Source: Auricularia sp. M13 (lineage: Eukaryota > Basidiomycota > Agaricomycetes > Auriculariales > Auriculariaceae). Taken from it: a stretch of DNA of 64,000 nt. The DNA is taken from NCBI GenBank assembly GCA_037042915.1, contig CM073193.1:186001-250000 (forward strand), given 5' to 3'. The translations under genes were made by a program, and so were the position numbers. Below the pieces are notes generated by a model, which saw only the letters and a list, made by a program, of their open reading frames with translations, was not told the DNA's origin and made no database searches. Below are positions 1 to 12,229 of this stretch, in pieces (within the stretch, counting starts at the first letter, position 1; every line of letters begins with the position of its first letter).

Positions 1-3000
1 AGACGCGGGGAAAGCGAAGTGATGTAGTACGTTATGTGCTTTCGCGGCTTCACACCGGTTGGAGAGCCAACGCGACCCTGCGATGGCCATGGTGGTAAAG
101 GCTCCGCGAAGCAATGTGCGCATCTCGCTCCTCTGCCAAATCTGAAAGATGACATGCAAGTGTAGTGCTAACGGCCGACTGCTCTTCCTATTCACCATCC
201 TTCTCCTCGCCTTCGTCCTCCGGAGGGCCCAATGACACTTGCTCTGATATTTGTACTCTTCGCTGATGACGAACCTTCGAACCCACAGAGCGATCGCGCA
301 ATGCGGCAGGATAGTTTCTGCACCTTCTGGGCAGCATTCCGTCCTGTTCGATGCTCCTGTTGGGTCCTGGCTGGCCAGCATTCTGCGCTCCGCGGCACTG
401 CCAATCCGCCGATCACGATCCTTGGCCGCTCAACAGGTTAAGGGCACTTCGACTTGAGCGCGCTGATGAATCAGCATGCATCCTGCGCAGACAATGCACC
501 CGAACGATGCGTGATGCAGGCGAAGCGGCGCCGGGAACTGGTTTAGCGTCTGCTAGCCTGGTTCTGACGGTGACCTACGAGTCCCCCGGGACACCTCTGT
601 CCCGCCTTCGTGCCTCGTGGCTACCGCGCGGTTTGTCACTGCAGTTACGCATCCGACACAGGCTCTGATGCACCTTTACAGTAAGCCTTCGGCACACGCT
701 CCACTCAGACTTGTTACTATCGGCAGTAATGATATCGAGATGACGGCCACCCCGGACCGGCATAATCTTCTCAGCGCCTGCACGAATTTCGGATGTCCTG
801 CGCGCAAGGGCTGCGTGTACCCGCCTGAAAGGGTGACGCGGTCCTCTTTGCATTGCGGGATTGGCGGCTGCGATTCGCGATGACGCCAATCCGAGCCAAC
901 TAAATCTATTGCGAGCACACAAAAGCGTCGCAACAGGCAAGTCCCCGAGTTCCCAATTCGACTCTTCGCTGAATAGATTCACACTGCGGCTGTATCAATG
1001 AGTTGCGCAGTCTTCTGGATGCCGCGCGCTTTCAATAAAGACCGTACGCGCTGCCCGATATGGTCCCTAGCCTCCAAGCTACCAGGACAATTTCTTGAAA
1101 CGGAGCGCGTGGTCGTACCAATGCATCATAGTATCATGCTTGGCGGTCTTCTACGCTCTCGACGTTGGCTGCTACTACACGCTGAATCTTGCGCGGGTTC
1201 CAAGTACAGTCCCTGGTCTCCGACTCCCCAGCACGACACTCTTACCGGAGCAGAACGCGGAGTCCCACCGTCAGTTCCATTTTCGTCGGCTTGCGCGCAG
1301 CTGCAGGGCGCCAAGGAACGTCGCGGCCGGCCCGCCGCGTTAAACTTGCACCTTGCCACCGCAGCCGTAAACCTCATGACTGTCCGATTCGTCTTCCTGA
1401 ACTGACTTCATCGTAGTGATCTCTATTGGCCGCGAGTCCCAAGCTCCTGGTAGTGTATACAGATCCACATTACATTGGAGCGTGCTAATACTATCCGGTC
1501 TTCAGGCACGAGGAACGCGCGCGGCGCGCGAGGCCGCTGACGGTGTCTTCGCCCGATGTAGCAAGCTGCCTTGCGCATTTGGTAATTTGAGATACCGGCG
1601 ATCATGGTACACTCGGCAATGGATGAATCCAATCTCATTTCGGATGATAACGGCCTGCTGGTTCGTCTGCGGGCGTACGGCAGTATTAAACGTTCGATAT
1701 TGGCCGCCATTTTGGTGGTGATTAAGAGGGAGTTGAGTGCTTCATTACTAGAAGTGCTAGCTGACGTGTTTCAGACCATATAGCGGTTGATGTTTGCTAG
1801 GAGCGCAGGCGCTACGCTGGGTCTCCAGTCATCGTGCTGTAGGTAGCGTACCGTTCTACTCCGCAATACGGGAGAAGCTGACTGAAGCGTGCGGTAGCAC
1901 TCCAAACTTTGCGCCGAGGAGACAGCTGCATTCAAGCATGCGGGCGTCTATGGTGGGCAGCAATTGCAAACCAGTGGCAGATCAAACAACCGCGCTCGTG
2001 GAATCCCGAGAAGCTCAGTGCGTCACAGACGTAATGAAAGATATCTTGGGCAAATGACATGCAATGTGTAGTTCGCTGGGCCCCGAGGAGTGGAGAGCCC
2101 GCATTCGTGCCACCGGAACGGCGCGCCGCTCTGGCGGTGTCCACGCCAAGCGCGAGCAGTTGCGTTGCTGCCGCATGCTCGTCACAGTTCACTACTCACC
2201 GCCAGGATTTCGCCATTGAGCACACGCATCGGAGCCCCCATGTTGAATCTGCACTAACGTTCCCACGGTATCTACACGCTCTCCGCTGTCGACTGTTCTA
2301 ATGCTGATAGGTTTGTGGTGTCATTCTTTGTTCCTGGAGTTATGCCGACTACGGGCGGACAAACAACTAGCAGTGCCCCAGGCCTACGCGCTGCGGACTC
2401 TGGCCGACAGTGACGTTCAGATACCGCTGGGCGACATCGACACCAGCCATCTACAACGCTTGGGCGGTCGTTACGCGGGGTTGCTAGTCTCGAAGCTCGA
2501 GAATAGTCCCTGCCTGACTCCAGCGTCTTGCTGACCCGGCATGACGCTCAGTGGTATCGTCAGCTACCGGGTATCGAGACGGTGCGATGGGCCGCCCGCA
2601 TCGAGTTTTCCCCTCCCACTGCTCTGTGTCAGTCATAGCTTCAGCGGCACGCATGGCGGGGTATTTGAATCCAGAACGCGCGCGCTGTCCTTCTCGAGGC
2701 TGGCATGTTTGCGCTTTGGCCGTCTCGCCTGTCTACTCGGACTAATCTCATGTTTGCGCGTTGGCTCTGTCCGAAACTGAAAGATCCCTTGCTTGCGCTG
2801 GCGCTACGGGAGAAGTCTCGCTTTTGCTCTTATTGTCCCTGGGAAGACTGTCAACGGCCGCCCGGACTGCACGGTTTATCTGGGCGGCGCGCCGCCTCCT
2901 TCCGCATAACTTGGGGCTGGACCGCCTAACTGCACGAGTATCTTGCTCGGGACTGGAGGGCTGGGAGCGCCCGCGCCGTGAGTGGCGACGCGCCTGCCGA

Positions 3001-6000
3001 AAACGCGCGGAATCCTCAGCCAGCCGCAGCCACGCCGCACCATCCATCTTCTCGGCGCAGCTATCGACGTAACGGAATGGACGACGATCCTGCTTGCCCC
3101 CTCGGCGCACGGTTTGAAAGGTTAGACTTTGTGTTATCGGTTATCCCGGGTTCGCGGATTGAATACTGCTGGCAGGGCCCCCGGACGCTCCTTACTTCAC
3201 GATTTCTGTGGTGGATTCGCACTTCTCGGCCCAAAGCTCAGCAGGATTCGCCACTACGTCCTGTCGATCAGCCCTGCCGTGCAAAACTGCCTATTGGGAA
3301 AATTTGCTGCTCAATCGGGATGCCGCGCAAGCAGTCAGATCAGCACCACGCGCAGGCATGCATACTCTCACGCCCCATTTCAAAGGCCGCGTCACAATGA
3401 CATTTCCTAGTCACATGTCCTAGTCGGTTGATTCGCCACTGAGAACCAGATGCACCATCGGGGAGGCGCGTGTTTGGGCCGGATACTCCGTCAGATCGCA
3501 TCGGATGTTCACAGGGTCGCCGGGGTCCAGGGACGAATAAGCTTTATCCCAGACCCTGCACGCCCACAGGCGGTGGGCGTGCCTCGACCGTTTCGACGCC
3601 TCGTGCGAATCATGACGTGCGCCGGCGTTCTCATGTCTACGGCGTTCGTATTCGAGGCGCGCCTTGAGAACACCAGGGCCGCGTGCAAGAAGACTGTCCG
3701 TACCGCGCGAAATTGCATTGAGACGCACGTCGCAGTGCGTGCCTGCTGCCCAGTGCCTCACGAGGATCCCGCCACTGCCAACCAGCAGATACAAGCGCAC
3801 TTCATGTTACATACGGACATGAATTGAGGGATCGGCTTCTATCTCAGTGACGTTATGACATTGGCGTTGAATAGATTCGCAGATGTGAACGAGTGGGGTG
3901 GTGCATTCTCACGTTTCCATTGGAACACAGGCTGACGGTTGCCACAGGTCCTGCCCCTTGGACGGCTTCGAGGAAGGCTTTGACGTTCTGAGTCTAGCCA
4001 CGAGAGTACAAGCTGCGGAGACAATGATGACTTAGAAATCAGCAATAGGGCAGAGGCAGTCGTTGAGGGTCAGACGCGCGCGTGCTGCCACTGGTGCGAA
4101 CTATGCCCAGTTGAACCATTTTCAGGCTTCCGAGCACACGCTTCGCACTTTCATCGACATTTTCGAAGCCCATTCGACGTTGAGCGCCTCGTCAACGATG
4201 TAGGAGACCGCGAAGTAACCATGCGTCGGGGTCTGTGTTGGACGGCCGCACGATTGTGCAACCTGCAGCCTCGTTGACGTCGACGCTGGCAGACAGACGC
4301 CGATTGAAGGCCACCTGGTGTGAAGAAGGCTGTCGAGGTGTTTTTGGTCTTGTTCGATTGACTTTTGTCATGTTATATTTAGTAAAGAAGACTGTACGAT
4401 CTGACGCATGCATAATCTATATCGCAACGGCAAATTCTGATCATATGGACGATCCTCCGCAGACGCTGACAGCGACATGAAACTCAGTTCACCTCACGAC
4501 TCACAAATTGCAACCCGTCGGTTCTGTGGATGGAGCAGCCTAGAAGCTCGCAAACATTGCGAAAGTTCATCCCTTTGGGTCACTCAACTCTGAGACTATT
4601 CCGCGTGATACAGTTCCAAGAAACCCATCCGGCGCCTTCAGCGAGTGGCAGACGCCGAGAGTGATTTTCCCGGCGCCTCTTGCACTTGGTTAGGTGGCGT
4701 ATGGACACCGAGACGTTGCAGTAATGAGTCTGGAGGTCTCACAAGTCCTCCGGCACTTCGGATCGAGTCTATTGGCGTGCGGGGCTGTGGATGCCCCCGA
4801 TTTCAGCACTATGCGCCGCATGCAAAGATGAGATAGTCGAGACTTGTACTTAACGTCGTCCCGGTTCGTGCTACCCAGGTATCGCGTTGACATCAGCGCT
4901 TCTTGCGTAGCAGTCACAGACACAAAGCCTGGGATTCCAGGCACACCAATCGATGGATCACGGCCAGAATCAGACCTCGAAACGTCAGAGTCTGGGCGTT
5001 TGGCTGTGAGAATTCCCAGAGATCAACGAGGGAAGGCGTAAAGGCAAATGCTGTTTGGTTTCTGCCACTGTCAGCGCCTCCTGCGTGGCAGACGCCGGCT
5101 GTCCGTCATATTCTGAACATGATCGAGATCAAATCTGAACTCTGGGGTCTCGCCGGGGATATAGGCCTTGCTAAATATTCCCCACTACGATGAGGGTGCA
5201 ACTGGAATGTTCCAAGACCAATGGATCGTCATAGTCAAGCTTGTTTACCACCGTATGCAACGAGTTTTATGGGCCGAATAACAACGCATGAACGCCTCAT
5301 GCACTGGCCCGCAGAAAGTCGCCGGATCGTCCAACTTACCGAGCTCCAAAATTGCCACTGCCACTGTCGCATCGTGCGCGCGCATGACCGGGAGTCGGGA
5401 CAATGGAAAGACGCCGCGCGGCTAGATCCCGCACCCATCCCCGATCTCATTCGCCACTGTCCCGGGTAGCGCACATGGCCGGCAAACTCGCTGGCATATG
5501 CACCATCTCCCTGTCCAGTTGCAAGCCGATTGCCGCTGGAGAGTCGCGTATGAATCGCTCAGCGTCTCAGCGGAGGTGATTGTGCGCAGTCTTGCCTGCG
5601 CGCGAACTGACGCTGAGAATCCTGGGATCAGCTCCTGGCCAGCCGATTAGGAGCCCTCCGCATTACGTGCGCAGATCATACCGTTAGTAACTTGTAGTGG
5701 TTCTGAGGCGTCGTCCTCGAGTCGGCGCGCCTGCGGCTGCATTCCGTCGACCAGCTGGCTGGGAGAGCTTTCCATGTCCCTAATCAGGGTCAAGGTACGT
5801 TCATTCATACCTCGATTGTCAGAGATGCCCTAAGAAATCATTCAGGGCGCCCCCAAGCAGCGTGGGAGTCTACCCGACGAGGGTGAAAAACTCAGGATCC
5901 CGACGACATGCTGAAAAATCTACCCAACTGTCAACAGCATGCCCTCCCGATTAAGAGCTCCTAGAGGACGGCGCTCTCCATCGCGCTGCTATATGTGTAT

Positions 6001-6412
6001 GAAGTGTTGGCGCTTGCGCGACGGCGACTAGTGGACGGAATCTGCATGCAAGATCTTTCATTACGTCCGGCGCTTGCACTGCACTAGACGCCCGCACACG
6101 ACCACATGCGTAGCCAAAAAAAGACGGAAGGTAACGTTCGTCAGGCGGACACTGGCTGAAGACAACGGCGTTCAAGTTTCTGTCGCACTTGGAGCTTCCT
6201 CGGAGATGAGCGCCTACTAGTAGCGCTGAACCGACAACGCCGCGGCCAAAAATGCCACACAGCCATGAGCTGGACCTACGAACTTCGAACAGGTCCCCCA
6301 GAGACCGCTTCTGAGATCTCAGATCCCAGCGCTTCAATGTCAGAGCGCGGCGATCGGTGAGCATGGATATGTCCAAGAACAACGAATGAAGCGATGTTTA
6401 CATACCAGAGAA

Positions 6413-6416
<4 letters not shown>
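1..6416 (+). repeat. Large repeat copy A, left part (about 7-kb family)
   Basis: This stretch matches 42925-49785 in reverse complement almost end to end. In the parts compared by eye roughly nine bases in ten agree, with small indels. Short open frames occur in both copies, but frames are broken differently in each and no domain is recognisable, so I see no gene. The window edge truncates it on the left. Near position 188 it lacks about 105 bp that copies B and C both carry, so copy A has a deletion there. The element resumes at 19948 after the LINE insertion. It could be a non-autonomous large transposon derivative (LARD- or Helitron-like) or a long-dead element. The ends give no decisive terminal structure. 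Confidence 0.85.
6401..6416. other. LINE target-site duplication, 3' side
   Basis: The 16-mer cataccagagaatctt occurs here directly before the poly(T) tract and again at 19932-19947 at the other end of the LINE. The same site without the LINE is seen in copy B near 42910-42930, in a slightly diverged form. Confidence 0.93.

Positions 6417-6452
<36 letters not shown>
6415..6452 (-). other. Poly(A) tail of the LINE (poly-T on + strand)
   Basis: An uninterrupted run of 38 T, the first two shared with the target-site duplication, sits at the 3' end of the minus-strand LINE. It is the expected product of target-primed reverse transcription from a polyadenylated RNA. Confidence 0.93.
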
Positions 6453-6453
<1 letters not shown>

Positions 6454-6618
6454 TGGAGCGTCAGATAGGGTTAGAATAACATAGTTATCCCTTGCCCATC
6501 CTTGCCCGCCTTGGCGGGCTGCTGGAGTTAGGACTGGGAGGCAGTCCATATGAAACGACGGCACCGACCGGAAAAATAGCCTTTAGCACACCTGTTGGGG
6601 TAGTGTGGGGCTTGAGAA

Positions 6619-9600
6619 TCAGCCGACACCATTCCTGGCGTCATTCCCCGTACCCACTAAAAAACCGGTCTGTTTATTCCAAAATTGTGCTTTCCAGTAA
6701 TCAGGGTTGGCACTGCGATCTATCCAGGTATCTTCATATAGTACATTGCACAGCGCCTTTGTCTTGTAACGATGTTTATTTGTGAGAAGTTTGTCTTGCA
6801 CGCGGCGTGATTCGCACATTTTCTTCCATCTCTTGGTCACTTCCTCTTCTGGCATGACCCAGTCTGGATCCTCAGCGTGCTCAATACGGGTTTCACACCT
6901 TATCTTCCAGATCAGGAAGGCGGATTCTGACACAATAATGCAGAAGATGCGCTCCAGCGCACGATTTCTTGCAGACCCCATGTGTCCTATTCGCATGGTC
7001 GCACAACCCATAATAACCCCGATGTCTATGTCTATGTTGATCTTGCGACTCTTCAGGAAGTCCTGGGCCAAGGCCCATACTGTTTCAAAACCTGAGCTCT
7101 CGCATTTTAGGAGGATGTGTTCCATGGTCTCAGTTTCCTGGCATGATGGACATGTGGCATATGACGCCCATGGTTCTGGCATTTTGCTGAAATAGTCGCC
7201 AACTTTGTGCGCACCATGGGCCATTTTCCAGAGGAAGTTGCGCACATTGCGCGAAAGGTTTTTGGATTGCAGACTCTGCCAGAATTGAGACTCCAGTGGC
7301 GTGAAGTCTGTCGCATGATGTACACGCCATTTTATTAGTTTGAGATTTTCCAGAGTCGCTTTTCGCTGTTTGACTTTTTTCTGGGCGAGCCATTTTATGG
7401 CTCTATGTGCTTCTCTCTGAGTGATATTTGCAATTGCGAGCCCAGGCTTATCGAAGGGCACCAGCTCCTCGAAGTCCGGATCAAAAGGTGGGCCCACTTC
7501 TGCAGCCACAAGGGCCATTTTTCTTGCCTCTCCAACCTGTGGCCAGTGCTTGACTCTGTTCTTGGCTATGCATGTGAACGAGGTCGGTGCACCTCTGGCA
7601 CGCAGAGCTGCAGCTGCTGCTCGCATGGCGTCTGCCTCATTTGGCAAGTCCATCCATCCAGTGGACTCATGCTTGGATAGATCGAGGGTGAGCATTCTTA
7701 CCACTGCTGCACTGGTGTTGATCATGTGCAGAGGGCGATGTCTTGGTGCCGTTGTTGCTGCCATTTTTACTGCTGTGGCTACACTGCGCACATAGGAGTG
7801 TGTATCCCCTGGGCAGAAGCCCACTTTGTCGTCGAAATCGTGTTCTGGAAAATATGCTGCAAAGCCGCCCTTGGCAATTGCTGAGTCTCCATTTATGATT
7901 GCACCGCAGACGACCACTTCCACAGCCTCTGCATCCTTGTCTCCATGAGGTCGTACAGGTGCCGCATCACATATGGTATCTGTCACCCCTCTCCCACTGA
8001 GGGCCATTGTGTCCACGAAAGCTCTGTAGTAGCTGGCCAGATCATCACCTTGGTGTAGTGTTGGGTCGAAAATTATTGGTTCACCAGTCTGAATTGCCTC
8101 CATGCGACCCTCTACGAAAGTTTCCCACATGCTGGAGTCTACTTCAGCCTGTGTGGTCGCAGTGTTCCACTTGGGCGCAAGCTCGCTCAGTATGTCACGA
8201 GCAAACTCCTGGCATTTGAAGGGGTTCTTGCAGCCCTCTGTTCTATCAGTCATGCAATTGTCGCATATGCAGGTACTAGACTCCTCATGGTCAAATTCAT
8301 CAGGTTCAGCTATCTCTTCGAGATCTTCAACCGTACAGACCGCATGAGAGGTCTTTAGGCATCGCACTTCTCTCCTGTATTCTCGCAGAACATCTGGTTG
8401 TCCCATGGCTGGGTGTGCCCATATGGGCATATCTTCCCTTATGTGCTCTGGGATCTGAGGCGCATCGAGGGCGACATTATATTTTGCTGCAACCCTCACC
8501 ATTTGCTGCAAGATGAAAGGTAGTTTCTGCTTATTGGGTCGCCACACCTGTTGGAAGGGGTTGATGCGTGCGTCGGTTGGCACCCATTTCTTGTCCTTGT
8601 TGATGATGGCAATTCTGAAGATGAAGTCTGCCAGGTAGGTCCACATTGGACGCGTCTCATCATTTTTGATATATGCGCCCACCCATTTCAGGTATTGCGC
8701 ATCATTTCTGCTCTCAGTGTGGAACAGGCCCAGACCTCCATGGTCTCTACCCAGGCGCAGAGTATCCATATTAATTGGGTGACGGCGAGAGCCTGCCCAG
8801 AGGAAGTCAAGCGTCATTTTATCCAGGCGTTTTTCCAGCTTGGTTGGCATGCCTTGGGCAGCAGTAAGGTACTGGGTAAATCCGCCTACCACAACCTGTG
8901 ATATAATGCTTCTACCATTAAGCGAGGGGCGCTTACTTTCCCATCTTTGTAGAGTTTCGGCAATTTTGTCCTGGATGGAGGACCAGGCATTCACATTCTG
9001 CACTCCATTGCCTGGCCAGGTACCAAGTATGCGAATGGGTTCGCCATCTCTGGCAATGCGCACTGAGTCTGGGATGGCAGGGTCCCCATCTTTGAGGCAT
9101 CTCGAATCCAGGACCTGTGTCCTGTACTCTTTTGTACCCATTGGAACGATTTCAGTTTTCTGCACATTGAAGCGAGCACCTGCTGCAAGGCACCACTGGT
9201 CCAGGATCTGGAAGAGGCGCTGGTAAGAGTCCTTCTCACTCATGTATACTGTTGTATCATCTGCATATAATGTGGCAATTAGTTTGCCCTCAATGCCATC
9301 AATCTTGTAGCCTTGCAGCTCAGAGCGTCTGAGCATAGCTGAGAGCGGCTCTATTGCCAAGTTAAAAAGCAAGCAGGAGAGCGGATCTCCCTGCCTGACG
9401 CCTCTGGTAACTTTAAACTTTTTGCTTGCAAAGCCGTTGATCATGACCACAGTGAAAGCATTTTCATACAGCGTCTTGACCGCATTCACAAAGTGCTCTG
9501 GGAAGCCAAAGGCTTTGAGAATCTTGTGCAGATAGTCATGTCTTATGCGATCATAAGCTTTTTCCTGGTCCAGTGCCACAATAGCGCCATTTTCTTCCTT

Positions 9601-11970
9601 GGCTTCAGCGTAATCAAGGATGAGACTCGTGATTTTGGAATGGTCTGTGATACTGCGACCTTGTACAAAGCCAGCCTGAGATTCATGAATGAGCTGGGGT
9701 GCAATGCTAGCCAGCCTGAGCGCCAGGGCCTTGGTGTAAATTTTGTAGTCTGTGTTGAGGAGTGTGATCGGCCTATAATTCGCGATCTCACTTCTATCTC
9801 CCTTCTTGTACAAGGGGCACAGCCAGCCTTCTGCGAATTTGGAGTCTGCTTCTAAGCCATGGAGTTCAATATCTTCAAAGACCATTGTCATCATACCCAC
9901 GACGTCAAAGGTTTGATCTTCTTTGCCCCTGGATTTACAGAACTGCTTGTGGATGACTTTCCAGAGTTCATATATGAGTCCATCTAAGCCAGCAGCTTTC
10001 CCACTCTTGGAGGACGCCAGAGATTCCGTTACATCCTCTCTTGATATTACAGCTGCTAGTTTGGCACGTGCACTTGCATCTGCGCGACGCTCCAGGTGAT
10101 CTAAGGCGTGCTCTATGGCTAGTGAGCGTGCAGCTTCATCTACGTCCAGATCTTTGGACTGGATCGAGTTGTGGTATTCTCCAGCCAAATCTGCCATATC
10201 GCGTGATTCCAGAACATACTGTGCTGGTTCGCACCCTGGGCGCTTGAGTTGCATCATGGTATCACGCGGTTTTTTACTTTTCACCCAACCGAACCAGGAC
10301 TTGGACATGGTCTCTGCTTCCAGCCAGACGCGTGTTGATCTATTCTGGAATATGGAGGTGTGCAAGCTATCCTGTAGATTGTAGATCTCCATTTCAGCTT
10401 TTCTGAGCTGCGCTTTTGCCTCTGTGATTTCATCAGGCGAGGATGCTGCTCTCAGGCAGGTTTTGGCAGAGTTTCTCTGTTCTTGCGCTTTTGTCAATTT
10501 TGTGCGCCTGGCGCAATTAAGATCTTTACTTCTGGCCTTGGCTGCCTTTCTTATCTGCTCTTTCAGACGTTCCCAGGTACGCTGGGGGTTGTTGAATGCT
10601 GTCCTGCCCAAGAAGGCGATGGTGTCCATCTCTGACTGGGCGCTTTTGCCAAGTTTGTACACCTCTGACATGAAAACTTTGTCCCTTGTTAGGTTCTCAG
10701 ACATGGTCCAGCGTCCAGGACCAATGTCTGGAGCATCTCTGCACACTAGTTCCACAGAGATTCTGCTGTGGTCATATGTATTTATGCCAGACACATTAAT
10801 TTCCCACTGTCTGCTGACCGCACGCATTTTGTTGGTCAGGTAGATCCTATCAATGCGAGACATGGAGGACAGAGACATGTTTCGCCATGTCCATTCGATG
10901 CTATCAGGGAAGGTGTCTCTCCACCCATCTGTGACTTTCAGATACCTTTTGAGGTCTCCGAAGGACTGAGGTGAATCAATCTTTGACAATTTTGCAGGGA
11001 AGCGATCGATGGGGTCCTCCACTTGGTTGAAATCTCCCAGCATGACATCTGGTTTGGGAATCTTGCCCTTTGCACGCCTTAGAGTCTTTTTTAGAGTCTC
11101 CCAGAACTCTTTATTTGCCTTAGCAGTGGTGGGCGCGTATATGGCGAGGACGACCAGGCTTGAGTCCCTATGCCATTCGATTTTGCACACTATCGCTCTG
11201 CCTGGTACCAGGACATGAGTGTCAATGGTGCGATAATTTGTAAGTAGCTTGTTGAAGACCAGCGCAACGCCCCCCGCGCCCGTGGGGTTTGCTGGCAGCG
11301 CAGTATTCTCTACATGTAGATGTTCATAGTAGCGATGAATTTCATCCAAGTGCTGCGCATCAAGGTGAGTCTCCTGAATGGCCATGATGCCAATCTTCTG
11401 ACTGCGAATGTCTTCTGCAATCTTTTTCCATTTGATGCTGCCAGCTACCCTCTGTGCGCCCCGGCCTTTCATATTCTCAGAGGCCAGTTTGATATAGGCC
11501 TTGGTGCTCTTCTTTGAGCGCATCTGATTGTCCTGCATTATTGGTAATACTGCATGGTTTGAGTAGTTATTCCCAGCATCAGATGGTGTCTGTACATATG
11601 CTGAGCTCGACCCTACCACTGATCGTGGCGTAGTTAGGTCGCTTGCATCAGTGCCGGATTTGCCAGACTGATGCGCATCTTGACGCCAGCCTTCTGGTGT
11701 CAGAATGTTGTTCATCACGAACTCTCCCCCCGAAGCGCTGCCTCCTGCTTCCTGAGCACCATCATCCACAGAGGGAAGGGCAGCATCAGAAACCTCTGGT
11801 TCGGTGCTCTGGAACGTGTAACCAGACCGATCGATTGTCACCTGAGATGAGTTGTTGGTGATAATTGGGCTTCGCGCTGTAGATCTTGCAGAGAGGGGCC
11901 AGCGCACCCATCTCGCACAGCTGGCATGCCGGCCAGCACGGTGAGCTATGCCAGTCAGTACTACTCGCAC
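6619..11970 (-). CDS. LINE ORF2 polyprotein: APE endonuclease, reverse transcriptase, RNase H-like, zinc-binding
   Basis: This 1783-residue frame supplies the nicking and reverse-transcribing activities of the LINE. Residues about 160-410 form an APE-type endonuclease with QETH (199-202), GDFN (312-315), SRIDRIYL (371-378) and a DH pair (400-401). The reverse transcriptase covers about 650-990, with SGKAAGLDG, the LDQEKAYDRI block, RGVRQGDPLS and the catalytic YADD (902-905). A cysteine cluster (about 1234-1253) and an RNase H-like fold (about 1350-1490) follow; the acidic residues expected in the latter are not visible. Near 1607-1623 is a CPSC...H...C knuckle of the reverse-transcriptase zinc-binding type. 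No frameshift or stop interrupts the frame. The exact start is uncertain because the first 150 residues are low in recognisable structure. Confidence 0.93.
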   Translation of the reverse strand: MRVVLTGIAHRAGRHASCARWVRWPLSARSTARSPIITNNSSQVTIDRSGYTFQSTEPEVSDAALPSVDDGAQEAGGSASGGEFVMNNILTPEGWRQDAHQSGKSGTDASDLTTPRSVVGSSSAYVQTPSDAGNNYSNHAVLPIMQDNQMRSKKSTKAYIKLASENMKGRGAQRVAGSIKWKKIAEDIRSQKIGIMAIQETHLDAQHLDEIHRYYEHLHVENTALPANPTGAGGVALVFNKLLTNYRTIDTHVLVPGRAIVCKIEWHRDSSLVVLAIYAPTTAKANKEFWETLKKTLRRAKGKIPKPDVMLGDFNQVEDPIDRFPAKLSKIDSPQSFGDLKRYLKVTDGWRDTFPDSIEWTWRNMSLSSMSRIDRIYLTNKMRAVSRQWEINVSGINTYDHSRISVELVCRDAPDIGPGRWTMSENLTRDKVFMSEVYKLGKSAQSEMDTIAFLGRTAFNNPQRTWERLKEQIRKAAKARSKDLNCARRTKLTKAQEQRNSAKTCLRAASSPDEITEAKAQLRKAEMEIYNLQDSLHTSIFQNRSTRVWLEAETMSKSWFGWVKSKKPRDTMMQLKRPGCEPAQYVLESRDMADLAGEYHNSIQSKDLDVDEAARSLAIEHALDHLERRADASARAKLAAVISREDVTESLASSKSGKAAGLDGLIYELWKVIHKQFCKSRGKEDQTFDVVGMMTMVFEDIELHGLEADSKFAEGWLCPLYKKGDRSEIANYRPITLLNTDYKIYTKALALRLASIAPQLIHESQAGFVQGRSITDHSKITSLILDYAEAKEENGAIVALDQEKAYDRIRHDYLHKILKAFGFPEHFVNAVKTLYENAFTVVMINGFASKKFKVTRGVRQGDPLSCLLFNLAIEPLSAMLRRSELQGYKIDGIEGKLIATLYADDTTVYMSEKDSYQRLFQILDQWCLAAGARFNVQKTEIVPMGTKEYRTQVLDSRCLKDGDPAIPDSVRIARDGEPIRILGTWPGNGVQNVNAWSSIQDKIAETLQRWESKRPSLNGRSIISQVVVGGFTQYLTAAQGMPTKLEKRLDKMTLDFLWAGSRRHPINMDTLRLGRDHGGLGLFHTESRNDAQYLKWVGAYIKNDETRPMWTYLADFIFRIAIINKDKKWVPTDARINPFQQVWRPNKQKLPFILQQMVRVAAKYNVALDAPQIPEHIREDMPIWAHPAMGQPDVLREYRREVRCLKTSHAVCTVEDLEEIAEPDEFDHEESSTCICDNCMTDRTEGCKNPFKCQEFARDILSELAPKWNTATTQAEVDSSMWETFVEGRMEAIQTGEPIIFDPTLHQGDDLASYYRAFVDTMALSGRGVTDTICDAAPVRPHGDKDAEAVEVVVCGAIINGDSAIAKGGFAAYFPEHDFDDKVGFCPGDTHSYVRSVATAVKMAATTAPRHRPLHMINTSAAVVRMLTLDLSKHESTGWMDLPNEADAMRAAAAALRARGAPTSFTCIAKNRVKHWPQVGEARKMALVAAEVGPPFDPDFEELVPFDKPGLAIANITQREAHRAIKWLAQKKVKQRKATLENLKLIKWRVHHATDFTPLESQFWQSLQSKNLSRNVRNFLWKMAHGAHKVGDYFSKMPEPWASYATCPSCQETETMEHILLKCESSGFETVWALAQDFLKSRKINIDIDIGVIMGCATMRIGHMGSARNRALERIFCIIVSESAFLIWKIRCETRIEHAEDPDWVMPEEEVTKRWKKMCESRRVQDKLLTNKHRYKTKALCNVLYEDTWIDRSANPDYWKAQFWNKQTGFLVGTGNDARNGVG

Positions 11971-12229
11971 AGTCCGGACTGTGCGATTTCCATCAGGCTT
12001 CAGCGTCTCCGCGCGGCTCGCTCTTGGTCTAAATAGACCTCCGCTCTCTCCTGCTGCTTCCTGTCCCCGGAGGTCAGTAAATTAGGCAGCAGGAGGGCAC
12101 TAGCTGGGATTGTGCGTAGCCAATGTTAGAGGTTGCCAGGGCCGTTGCCGGTTCAGGGCACTGTGCATCTCTATTCTTTTAAAGGGAGATATGTTTATTT
12201 GTGTATACTGACACATTATCTCCCTTGAC

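Noticed and set aside
3420-3827. 125-126-codon frames on both strands that are intact in copies A and B (also 45816-46223)
   Set aside because: The copies are so similar here that both opposite frames survive together. No domain is recognisable, and neighbouring frames are broken differently.
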